Below are positions 7,061 through 13,958 of a DNA stretch of 20,386 bases, in pieces. The stretch spans positions 1 to 20,386 of the forward strand of contig JAHHUA010000014.1 of NCBI GenBank assembly GCA_020024235.1, written 5' to 3'. The translations under genes were made by a program, and so were the position numbers. Each line of letters opens with the position of its first letter. Position 1 is the stretch's first letter. This DNA comes from Oscillospiraceae bacterium. GTDB taxonomy: Bacteria > Bacillota > Clostridia > Oscillospirales > Ruminococcaceae. Below the pieces are notes generated by a model. It searched no databases, had not been told where the DNA came from, and saw only the letters and a program-made list of their open reading frames with translations.

Positions 7061-8230
7061 ATGAAAGAAGTAATACTCATAAAAAACGGGGAAATCGCTT
7101 TAAAAGGCCTTAACCGTTCAACCTTTGAAGAAATACTTATTAAAAATCTGAAAAGAAGACTTAACGGTTCAGGAAGATTTAAAATAAGCAGAGCTCAGTC
7201 AACCATATACTGTGAACCCTTTGATGAAAGCTGCGATTTGGACGAGGCTGCGGAAAAAATCAGCAAGGTATTCGGTATAGCGGCATTTACAAGAGCCTGT
7301 GTTGCCGAGAAAGATTGGAACGACATTAAATCAAAAGCTGTACCTTATTTAAAAAATATTTTGGAAGATGCCAAAACTTTTAAAGTAGAAGCTAAGAGAA
7401 GCGACAAAAATTTTTCTATGAAATCTCCTGAAATCTGTATGGAAATGGGCGGAGAACTTTTGGAAGCATATCCCCATTTGTCAGTTGATGTTCACAGTCC
7501 CGATGTTACCGTAATAATTGAAATAAGAGATTTTGGGGCATATATACACGCAAAACAAGAGGACGGAGCAGGTGGAATTCCGGTAGGCAGCGGAGGCAGA
7601 GCGGCACTTTTGACTTCCGGAGGAATAGACAGCCCTGTAGCAGGCTGGATGATGGCAAAAAGAGGATTGGAAATAACAGCAATACATTTTGCCGCTCCTC
7701 CTTATACAAGTGAAAGAGCAAAACTAAAGGTTATAACCCTTTGCGAAAAAATGTCAGAATACTGCGGAAGGATTAAACTGATAGTAGTACCTTTTACGGA
7801 AATTCAGGAAAATATCAGAGAAAAATGCCCCGAAGAATATTTCACCATTATTATGAGAAGATATATGATGAAGATAGCTGAAAAAATCGCACAAAACGAA
7901 AAATGCAAAGCTCTTATAACAGGAGAAAGTTTGGGACAGGTGGCAAGTCAGACTTTGGGTGCGTTGGCTTGCACCGATATAGCTTGTGAAATGCCTGTAC
8001 TGCGTCCGTTAATAGGTATGGATAAGGAAGAAATAATCAGAATATCAAGAAAAATCGACACATTTGAAACTTCTATATTGCCTTATGAGGACTGCTGTAC
8101 GGTATTTACACCAAAACACCCCAAAACAAAACCACGCCTTAACGATGTTCTCCATGCAGAAGAAGCTTTTGACGCAAGTGAAATGATAGAAACCTGCGTA
8201 AACAATGTTGAAGTTATAAATATAGGATAG
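7061..8230 (+). CDS. thiI: tRNA 4-thiouridine synthetase ThiI (rhodanese-less type)
   Basis: ThiI adenylates uridine-8 of tRNA and inserts sulfur. Length is 389 residues. Order: N-terminal ferredoxin-like domain, THUMP domain about 60-165, then an ATP-pyrophosphatase domain with the PP-loop SGGIDSPVAG at 186-195. There is no C-terminal rhodanese domain, which is usual for Firmicutes, where a dedicated cysteine desulfurase delivers sulfur; that partner lies directly upstream. ATG with a GGGAG site 8 bases upstream. The next gene starts 15 bases after the stop, so all three genes probably form one transcript. Confidence 0.95.
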   Translation: MKEVILIKNGEIALKGLNRSTFEEILIKNLKRRLNGSGRFKISRAQSTIYCEPFDESCDLDEAAEKISKVFGIAAFTRACVAEKDWNDIKSKAVPYLKNILEDAKTFKVEAKRSDKNFSMKSPEICMEMGGELLEAYPHLSVDVHSPDVTVIIEIRDFGAYIHAKQEDGAGGIPVGSGGRAALLTSGGIDSPVAGWMMAKRGLEITAIHFAAPPYTSERAKLKVITLCEKMSEYCGRIKLIVVPFTEIQENIREKCPEEYFTIIMRRYMMKIAEKIAQNEKCKALITGESLGQVASQTLGALACTDIACEMPVLRPLIGMDKEEIIRISRKIDTFETSILPYEDCCTVFTPKHPKTKPRLNDVLHAEEAFDASEMIETCVNNVEVINIG

Positions 8231-8245
8231 AGGAGGGATTTTTGC

Positions 8246-11224
8246 TTGCTTAAAGCAGAAATTATAAACCTGACATCTGAGTTTTCAAGACACAGTCAAA
8301 GAGAGTCTTTTACCCGTATAATACGCAAACACATGGAATTTATGGGAATAAAAACAGATGATATAACTGACATATCTCAAAGACCGGAGATTATTACATC
8401 TAAAATTTCCGAGGCCGTTTCCAAAGCAAATATTGTCATCACTATAGGTGGGTTATGTACACATATGAATGACCTGGTTAAACACACTTTGGTGGCAAAT
8501 TTTCTGCTTACAACGGAATTTAAACAAAAGGAATATGACAAACTAAAGAAAATATATCCTAATCATTCAGATGATTTGCTGCACAGAGCCGCAGAATATC
8601 CCACAGGTGCCAAAAGATTTGAATCTGTAGGGACATCGGGTTTTGCCATAGAGATAAAAGACAGAATAATCATATGTCTGCCATCTGAGCCCTTGGAAAT
8701 TTACAATATGTTTTCGGGACAGGTTCTCCCATATCTTGCCAAAGCGGTTAAATCCGACTGTGTTACCAAAAGAACACTTTTCCCAAAAATTAACCTTATT
8801 GATGGGCAGAATATTGCAGAACAACTCTCCGATGTCAGTGTATGTGCAGACGCATATAAGCTCCCTGAAGGCACAGTGATTATGGCAACAGGTAGAGAAG
8901 GAGCAGTAAAAACCACAATGCTTGCCTGTGAGGAATTTTCGAGAAATTTAAAACCGAAAAATCCTTTGATTTTTTCAGGGGACGGAGCTAAGCAAAGAGC
9001 TAATTTCAATCAGGTTTTTTCCAAAGAAAAAAAACCTAAGAAAAAATGGGTTATGGTTTCACTGCTTACATTATTTGTTGCTACAGCGGCAGTGTCGGCA
9101 GGATATATAGGATATAATTATTATGTTTCCTATATAAACCAAAAAAACAACGACCGTTTGCAGGAACTTTTAAATCAGCAAAGTATGATTAGTTCTCAGT
9201 CATCGGAGGAAATATCCGAAGAAAGCTCATCGGAAAATTCTCAAAGCAGTTTTGAAGAAAAGGAAGAAAAGAAAATTCTGCCTTTGTTTGAGGAGTTTTA
9301 TTCCAAAAATAACGATATAGCGGGCTGGATAAAAATAGAGGACACCAAAATTAATTACCCTGTAATGCAGTCCACAGACAATGAATTTTATCTTAAAAAT
9401 GATTTTGACAAAAAGAGCAATAAATACGGCATACCTTTTATGGATTACGAAAATAACTTTGAAAAAAGAGATAAAAACATAGTAATCTACGGACACAATA
9501 TGAATGATGGTCAAATGTTTGGAGATTTGATTAAATACAGAAATATAGATTTTTATAAAAAACACCCTGTAATAGAATTTAACACATTGTATGAAAAGGG
9601 AAAATATAAAATAATAAGTGGATTTATTACCAACACAAAACCCGAACATGGTGAACCTTTTGATTATCACAATAAGATAAATTTTGAAACCGACAAGGAA
9701 TTTGAAGATTTTGTAAAAGATATAAAAATTCGCTCATTCTTTAATGCGCCTGTTGATGTAAAGCCTGAAGATAATTTGCTTACTTTGTCAACCTGTACCT
9801 ATGAATTTGACGGTGCCAGATTTGTACTGGTGGCAAGACAAATCCGAGATGGGGAAAGTGAGGAAGTTGATGTAAGCCTTGCAGAAGAAAACGAACCATT
9901 ACTCCCCGATGTTTGGTATAAACTTTTCGGCGGAAGTCCTCCTGCTGTTTCTGTTATGAGCATAAATATCGGCGAAAACAGCAGTTCCTCCGGAAAATCC
10001 GAAAGCAGCAAGGAAGAAAGCAGCTCACAGGCTGCCTCTTCCCAAAGCTCGGAGGAAAGCTCACAAACACAATCTTCATCGGAAAAAACCGAAAGCAATT
10101 CATCTATGGAATCAAGTGAACCTAAATCTGAAAGCAGTTCCGACAAAAGCAGTGAACAAACTTCACAGGAATTTTCACGGGAACCCGATGTACCTTCTAT
10201 TATTGAAGATGAAAGCAATTCACAGGAAAGTTATTCCGAAGAACAGTCAAATAAAAATGATGGAAATTCATCTGAGAAAAATGAGTCAGGGACAGAAGAT
10301 GATAAAATTTTCGGCGAAGATGAAAAAGATTTTGGAAACAGTTCAGACAGCAATTCACAATGGGAAAACGGTCAGGAAGATGATTATTCACCTTCCCAGG
10401 ATGTGATGAACGAAATTCTCAAGATAAATGTAAACGGCAAAAATATTAAAATGCAAGCATATGATGCCATTTGCCAGATAGTTGAAAACGAAACCCGGGG
10501 GAATATGCTTCCCGAAGCTATTAAAGCCCAAGCGATTGCAAGTTATACCTATGTAAAATATAACAATGCCAAAGGAATTTATGCTCAGGTAGCATTAAAT
10601 CCAAAAGTCAGCAAAACAGTCAGCGATGCGGTTTCTGCGGTTTTGGGCAAGACCATAAGATATGACGGTCAGCTTATAAATGCCACTTATCATTCCACAT
10701 CAAGAGGAAAAACCGCATCATCCAAGTATGTATGGGGCACAAATCTGCCTTACTTGGTGTCAGTGGACAGCCCTTATGACAAGGAATCACCTTACTATAA
10801 AAATACATACACCATTTCCGACAAGGAACTTGCCCGTAAGGTTTTGGATACATACGGAATAGACCTTTATGCCTCCAACATACACCCATCCGATTGGATT
10901 TTCATAGACGAAAGCCGTATGGATCCCGGAGGTTATGTAGGAGTAGTGGAAATAGGAGGATATGATAAGAGTGAGGGAGGAACTGTAGAAAGAGGAACCC
11001 CTATCACAGGAAGAAATGTGAGAGAAAAACTGCTTAAATTTAACCTTAAATCCACAGCTTTTGATGTGGATTATGTGGGCAATAAATTTATATTTACCAC
11101 CTATGGCTACGGCCACGGAGTGGGAATGAGCCAGTGGGGAGCTCAGGGCATGGCAAAGGACGGCTACAGCTATGAAGAAATTTTAACTCACTATTATACA
11201 GGTACATTTGTGGAAGATTATTAG
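8246..11224 (+). CDS. MoCF/CinA-like - membrane - class B sortase - SpoIID fusion protein
   Basis: One uninterrupted 992-codon frame starting at TTG, 9 bases after AGGAGG. Residues 1-235 resemble the MoCF-type N-terminal domain of CinA, but the usual GGLGPTxDD loop reads GGLCTHMND (68-76), so catalysis is doubtful. After basic KKPKKKW comes one membrane segment, about 268-290, predicting a cytoplasmic N-terminus. Residues 341-536 are a complete class B sortase: His417 (YGHNMND), Cys517 (TLSTC), Arg525. Residues 566-720 are a Ser/Glu/Gln-rich linker. Residues 725-992 are SpoIID: Glu757 in LPEAIKAQAIASYTY matches the catalytic glutamate; YHSTS (His816) and YGYGHGVGMSQWGAQGMA are canonical. SpoIID cleaves denuded peptidoglycan with SpoIIP during engulfment. 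Last gene of the nifS-thiI operon, followed by a terminator. I know of no characterised protein with this order. Confidence 0.92.
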   Translation: MLKAEIINLTSEFSRHSQRESFTRIIRKHMEFMGIKTDDITDISQRPEIITSKISEAVSKANIVITIGGLCTHMNDLVKHTLVANFLLTTEFKQKEYDKLKKIYPNHSDDLLHRAAEYPTGAKRFESVGTSGFAIEIKDRIIICLPSEPLEIYNMFSGQVLPYLAKAVKSDCVTKRTLFPKINLIDGQNIAEQLSDVSVCADAYKLPEGTVIMATGREGAVKTTMLACEEFSRNLKPKNPLIFSGDGAKQRANFNQVFSKEKKPKKKWVMVSLLTLFVATAAVSAGYIGYNYYVSYINQKNNDRLQELLNQQSMISSQSSEEISEESSSENSQSSFEEKEEKKILPLFEEFYSKNNDIAGWIKIEDTKINYPVMQSTDNEFYLKNDFDKKSNKYGIPFMDYENNFEKRDKNIVIYGHNMNDGQMFGDLIKYRNIDFYKKHPVIEFNTLYEKGKYKIISGFITNTKPEHGEPFDYHNKINFETDKEFEDFVKDIKIRSFFNAPVDVKPEDNLLTLSTCTYEFDGARFVLVARQIRDGESEEVDVSLAEENEPLLPDVWYKLFGGSPPAVSVMSINIGENSSSSGKSESSKEESSSQAASSQSSEESSQTQSSSEKTESNSSMESSEPKSESSSDKSSEQTSQEFSREPDVPSIIEDESNSQESYSEEQSNKNDGNSSEKNESGTEDDKIFGEDEKDFGNSSDSNSQWENGQEDDYSPSQDVMNEILKINVNGKNIKMQAYDAICQIVENETRGNMLPEAIKAQAIASYTYVKYNNAKGIYAQVALNPKVSKTVSDAVSAVLGKTIRYDGQLINATYHSTSRGKTASSKYVWGTNLPYLVSVDSPYDKESPYYKNTYTISDKELARKVLDTYGIDLYASNIHPSDWIFIDESRMDPGGYVGVVEIGGYDKSEGGTVERGTPITGRNVREKLLKFNLKSTAFDVDYVGNKFIFTTYGYGHGVGMSQWGAQGMAKDGYSYEEILTHYYTGTFVEDY
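9941..10405 (+). repeat. Low-complexity Ser/Glu-rich linker coding region
   Basis: About 155 codons dominated by Ser, Glu and Gln, with recurring AGCAG, TCATC and GAAAGC words, join the sortase and SpoIID domains. It probably acts as a long flexible extracytoplasmic spacer. Such tracts vary in length between strains. Confidence 0.75.
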
Positions 11225-11235
11225 CATAAAGGCTT

Positions 11236-11262
11236 AAAGGAACGGGTAAAACCGTTCCTTTT
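11236..11262 (+). terminator. Intrinsic terminator of the nifS-thiI-fusion operon
   Basis: Stem AAAGGAACGG (11236-11245) and CCGTTCCTTT (11252-11261) with a 6-base loop, ending in T-rich sequence 12 bases past the stop. Confidence 0.88.
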
Positions 11263-11357
11263 GCTTTTAATAGTGGTAAATATGTACACATATGCCTGTT
11301 TTAATAATAAAATCATTATTTAAAAAAATGAAAATCCCCTTTTAAAAAGGAAATCTA

Positions 11358-11386
11358 TTGACTGGGGAAACTATATATGTTATACT
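11358..11386 (+). promoter_or_regulatory. Promoter of the rpmG-secE-nusG-rplK-rplA operon
   Basis: TTGACT (11358-11363), a 17-base spacer and TATACT (11381-11386). It leaves a leader of about 95 bases before rpmG. The leader contains GTAAGTAAGT and no terminator that I can see. Confidence 0.8.
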
Positions 11387-11489
11387 GAATATACCTCTAA
11401 AAGGGTTATTTTTTTATGTCCAAAAATAAGTAAGTAAGTCCCCTTTAATCGAGGGAGGCAAAAAAATCCGTCAACCAGGAGGTGCCGAA

Positions 11490-11639
11490 ATGAGGGTTAA
11501 AATCACATTGGCTTGCACAGAATGTAAGCAGCGTAATTACAACACAAAGAAAAACAAGAAGAACGATCCTGACAGGCTGGAAATGAACAAATACTGTAAG
11601 TTCTGCAGGAAGCACACTCTTCACAGAGAAACCAAGTAA
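11490..11639 (+). CDS. rpmG: Ribosomal protein L33 (bL33), zinc-binding form
   Basis: A 49-residue protein beginning MRVKITLACTECKQRNYNT. Two CxxC pairs (CTEC and CKFC) mark the zinc-coordinating C+ form of L33, a large-subunit protein near the E site. ATG lies 7 bases after AGGAGG. Position directly before secE is the standard Firmicute arrangement. In bacteria with both forms, the cysteine-free version replaces this one under zinc limitation; no second copy is in the window. Confidence 0.97.
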   Translation: MRVKITLACTECKQRNYNTKKNKKNDPDRLEMNKYCKFCRKHTLHRETK

Positions 11640-11659
11640 GTCGAAAGGTGGGGGAACGA

Positions 11660-11887
11660 ATGTCAAATGAGAAAGAGGGAAAAAAAAGCCCCGGATTCAT
11701 TTCAAAAATCGGCCGTTTCTTTAAAGACTTGCAAGGTGAAACAAAGAAGGTAGTTTGGCCATCGAAAAAACAGGTTATCAATAACACATGGGTTGTTATT
11801 ATAACTGTTTGTGTTGCAGGTTTGGTTATTGGAGGAGTGGATATTATCCTTTCCAACCTTGTCAATCTGCTCTTCAGGGGTGCTTAA
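11660..11887 (+). CDS. secE: Preprotein translocase subunit SecE
   Basis: SecE clamps SecY in the Sec channel. I start at ATG 11660 (75 residues) because the AAGGTGG site lies about 8 bases upstream; the in-frame GTG at 11648 overlaps that site. The protein has the short single-membrane form: a charged N-terminus, the signature RFFKDLQGETKKVVWPSKKQ, and one membrane segment about 44-66. Located between rpmG and nusG as in most Firmicutes. Confidence 0.96.
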   Translation: MSNEKEGKKSPGFISKIGRFFKDLQGETKKVVWPSKKQVINNTWVVIITVCVAGLVIGGVDIILSNLVNLLFRGA

Positions 11888-11916
11888 CAAAGAAACAAAG
11901 CACGGAGGAATTAAAG

Positions 11917-12468
11917 ATGTCTGATACTGCAAAATGGTATGTTATCCACACTTATTCCGGTTACGAAAATAAGGTGGCAACAAGCATTCTAAATGCGGTT
12001 GAAAACCGCAAGTTACAAGACCTTTTCAGTGAAGTAAAAGTACCTACTGAAATGGTCATGGAAATCAATAAGGACAACAAAAAAAAAGAAGTGGAACACA
12101 AGATTTTCCCCGGTTATGTACTTGTTAAAATGATAATGACCGATGACTCATGGTATGTAGTAAGAAATATCAGAGGTGTTACGGGATTTGTCGGACCGGG
12201 CTCAAAACCAGTTCCGCTGACCGATGAGGAAGTCGCCAGACTTGGAATAGAATTGGATGAAAATGCCGAAGAATCGGCTAAAAGCAACATCCGTTTATCT
12301 TACAAGGTGGGTGATTCCGTAAAGGTTATGTCAGGATACCTAGCTGGCTTTATCGGAACCGTAAACGAAATCGATTTGGAAAACCAGGTTGTAAAAGTTA
12401 CCGTTTCCGTTATGACCAACGATACATTGGTAGAACTGGGTCTTGATCAAGTTCAAAATCTTGAGTAA
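11917..12468 (+). CDS. nusG: Transcription elongation/termination factor NusG
   Basis: A 183-residue protein that binds RNA polymerase and modulates pausing, termination and coupling to ribosomes. The ATG at 11917 is chosen because GGAGG lies 8 bases upstream; a longer in-frame start at 11788 would overlap secE and adds unrelated residues. The N-terminal NGN domain (KWYVIHTYSGYENKV, then FPGYVLVKM and VRNIRGVTGFVG) occupies about 5-115. A KOW domain about 129-160 has GDSVKVMSGYLAGFIGTV. It follows secE by 29 bases. Confidence 0.97.
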   Translation: MSDTAKWYVIHTYSGYENKVATSILNAVENRKLQDLFSEVKVPTEMVMEINKDNKKKEVEHKIFPGYVLVKMIMTDDSWYVVRNIRGVTGFVGPGSKPVPLTDEEVARLGIELDENAEESAKSNIRLSYKVGDSVKVMSGYLAGFIGTVNEIDLENQVVKVTVSVMTNDTLVELGLDQVQNLE

Positions 12469-12480
12469 CTTTTAAGAGGT

Positions 12481-12535
12481 GGAACACTTTTTATATCGTG
12501 TTCCGTAGGTGGTTAAATTGAAATAGAATTTAACC
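12481..12535 (+). other. Two tandem hairpins in the nusG-rplK spacer
   Basis: GGAACAC (12481-12487) pairs with GTGTTCC (12498-12504), and GGTTAAATT (12511-12519) pairs perfectly with AATTTAACC (12527-12535). Neither is followed by a T-run, so they are not simple terminators. They sit directly before the L1 operator and could be an RNA processing site or part of a larger leader structure. Confidence 0.5.
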
Positions 12536-12536
12536 T

Positions 12537-12590
12537 GTGGGAGGGCGGCAAAAATTCTTCATACAGCTATTGCTACCCGAAATTTACCAC
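12537..12590 (+). promoter_or_regulatory. Ribosomal protein L1 binding site (autoregulatory leader) before rplK
   Basis: GTGG (12537-12540) pairs with CCAC (12587-12590). An asymmetric loop of GA on one side and GAAATTTA on the other is followed by an inner helix from GGGCGGCA (12543-12550) to TGCTACCC (12571-12578). This copies the L1 site in 23S rRNA helix 76 (GGUGGGAGG opposite GAAAUACCACC). L1 is known to bind such mimics and repress the L11-L1 transcript. The ribosome site of rplK follows 6 bases later. Confidence 0.82.
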
Positions 12591-12611
12591 TATTATGGAG
12601 GTGCAAGAATA

Positions 12612-13037
12612 ATGGCTCAAAAAGTTGTAGGCTACATCAAGCTGCAAATTCCTGCCGGCAAAGCAACACCGGCTCCACCAGTTGGTCCTGCTCTTGGACA
12701 GCATGGTGTTAATATCATGGCATTCACAAAAGAATTTAACGAGCGTACAAAAAATAATGTAGGTATGATTATACCTGTTGTTATCACAGTTTACGCTGAC
12801 CGTTCCTTTACTTTTATTACAAAAACTCCACCGGCTTCCATTCTTATCAAGAAGGCAGCAGGTTTGGAAAAGGCATCAGGTGTGCCTAACAAAAATAAAG
12901 TAGGAAAGATCACTAGGGAACAGTGTAGACAAATTGCTGAAACAAAAATGCCTGACCTTAACGCTGCTGATATTGAAGCAGCTATGAGCATGGTTGCAGG
13001 ATCTGCTCGCAGCATGGGCATAGAAGTAGTTGACTAA
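12612..13037 (+). CDS. rplK: Ribosomal protein L11 (uL11)
   Basis: A 141-residue protein of the GTPase-associated centre, the usual length. It begins MAQKVVGYIKLQIPAGKATP and has PPVGPALGQHGVNIMAFTKEFN, the conserved rRNA-binding and proline-rich N-terminal domain, and the C-terminal RNA-binding domain from about 70. ATG 12612 lies 9 bases after GGAGGT; an upstream in-frame ATG-less extension from 12537 falls in the L1 operator and is not coding. Cotranscribed with rplA. Confidence 0.97.
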   Translation: MAQKVVGYIKLQIPAGKATPAPPVGPALGQHGVNIMAFTKEFNERTKNNVGMIIPVVITVYADRSFTFITKTPPASILIKKAAGLEKASGVPNKNKVGKITREQCRQIAETKMPDLNAADIEAAMSMVAGSARSMGIEVVD

Positions 13038-13047
13038 CACTTCCCAA

Positions 13048-13081
13048 GTGGGAGGAAGAAACAACATCCGTTAATTACCAC
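13048..13081 (+). promoter_or_regulatory. Second ribosomal protein L1 binding site, before rplA
   Basis: GTGG (13048-13051) pairs with CCAC (13078-13081) around the same asymmetric loop, GA opposite GTTAATTA. A short inner helix, GGA (13054-13056) with TCC (13067-13069), carries a 10-base loop. The closing CCAC is one base from the AGGAGG ribosome site of rplA, so bound L1 would block translation of its own gene. Confidence 0.72.
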
Positions 13082-13096
13082 TAGGAGGAAAGTTAA

Positions 13097-13792
13097 ATGA
13101 AACACGGAAAACATTATGTTGACAGCGCTAAACTTTTTGACAGCGCTCAACTATTTGATATTGCAGAGGCTCTTGACCTTTGTGTTAAAACAGCAAAAGC
13201 TAAGTTTGACGAAACAGTAGAAGCTCACATCAGATTGGGTGTTGACTCTCGTCATGCTGACCAACAAGTAAGAGGTGCAGTAGTTTTGCCTAACGGTACA
13301 GGTAAAACAGTAAGAGTTGCTGTTATCTGTAAAGAAGACAAGCAAGAAGCTGCTAAGGCTGCTGGTGCAGATTATGTTGGAGCAGAAGCTTTGGTACAAA
13401 AGATTCAGACAGAAAACTGGATGGATTTCGACGTTCTTATTGCTACTCCCGATATGATGGGATTGGTAGGACGTATCGGTAGAATCCTCGGTCCACGCGG
13501 ACTTATGCCAAGCCCTAAAGCAGGTACAGTTACTCCTGATGTTGCTAAGGCTGTCAGCGAAGCTAAAGCTGGTAAGATTGAATACCGTTTGGACAAAACA
13601 AACATTATTCACTGCCCAATTGGAAAAGCATCTTTTGGTACAGAAAAGCTTCAGGAAAACTTTGACACACTTATGAGTGCTATTGTTAAGGCTAAGCCTG
13701 CTGCTGCAAAAGGACAATACATCAGATCCTGCGTTGTTGCTTCAACAATGGGACCTGGCGTTAAGATTAACCCATCTAAATTCGGCGTATAA
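13097..13792 (+). CDS. rplA: Ribosomal protein L1 (uL1)
   Basis: A 231-residue L1-stalk protein and translational repressor of its own operon. Conserved L1 features include AKFDETVEAHIRLGVD near 35-50, LPNGTGKTVRVAV, and the signature GRILGPRGLMPSPKAGTVT. ATG lies 8 bases after AGGAGG. Two L1-site mimics, one before rplK and one directly before this gene, show how it is regulated. In many Firmicutes rplJ-rplL follow; here a terminator and an unrelated phospholipase gene follow instead. Confidence 0.97.
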   Translation: MKHGKHYVDSAKLFDSAQLFDIAEALDLCVKTAKAKFDETVEAHIRLGVDSRHADQQVRGAVVLPNGTGKTVRVAVICKEDKQEAAKAAGADYVGAEALVQKIQTENWMDFDVLIATPDMMGLVGRIGRILGPRGLMPSPKAGTVTPDVAKAVSEAKAGKIEYRLDKTNIIHCPIGKASFGTEKLQENFDTLMSAIVKAKPAAAKGQYIRSCVVASTMGPGVKINPSKFGV

Positions 13793-13805
13793 TTTTGGAT
13801 TTTTT

Positions 13806-13838
13806 AAAGCCACAGATTTATATATCTGTGGCTTTTTT
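13806..13838 (+). terminator. Intrinsic terminator after rplA
   Basis: Stem AAAGCCACAGAT (13806-13817) with ATCTGTGGCTTT (13824-13835), a 6-base loop and a T-run, 13 bases beyond the rplA stop. Confidence 0.92.
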
Positions 13839-13903
13839 GTATTTTGTGAACTAATAATGAAAAATTCATTTATATAATTAATAATAAAATTAATATTATT
13901 TGC

Positions 13904-13932
13904 TTGAAAATGCCAAAACTATTATTTATAAT
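13904..13932 (+). promoter_or_regulatory. Promoter of the patatin-like phospholipase gene
   Basis: TTGAAA (13904-13909), a 17-base spacer and consensus TATAAT (13927-13932), 26 bases before the ATG. Confidence 0.78.
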
Positions 13933-13958
13933 GAAATAAAAAAAAAGGGTGGAGTAAT

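Noticed and set aside
9799..10218. Minus-strand open frame rich in Ser, Leu and Glu
   Set aside because: Mirror of the low-complexity Ser/Glu linker of the fusion protein; composition explains the lack of stops.
11414..11431. Five-codon leader peptide before rpmG
   Set aside because: No ribosome site and no following attenuator hairpin, so the short ATG frame is probably fortuitous.
12537..12611. N-terminal extension of L11
   Set aside because: The extra residues are not part of L11, and the DNA is the L1-binding leader; ATG 12612 has its own ribosome site.
13151..13717. Minus-strand open frame of 188 codons opposite rplA
   Set aside because: Ser/Cys/Asn-rich shadow of a conserved ribosomal protein gene; no ribosome site or recognisable domain.
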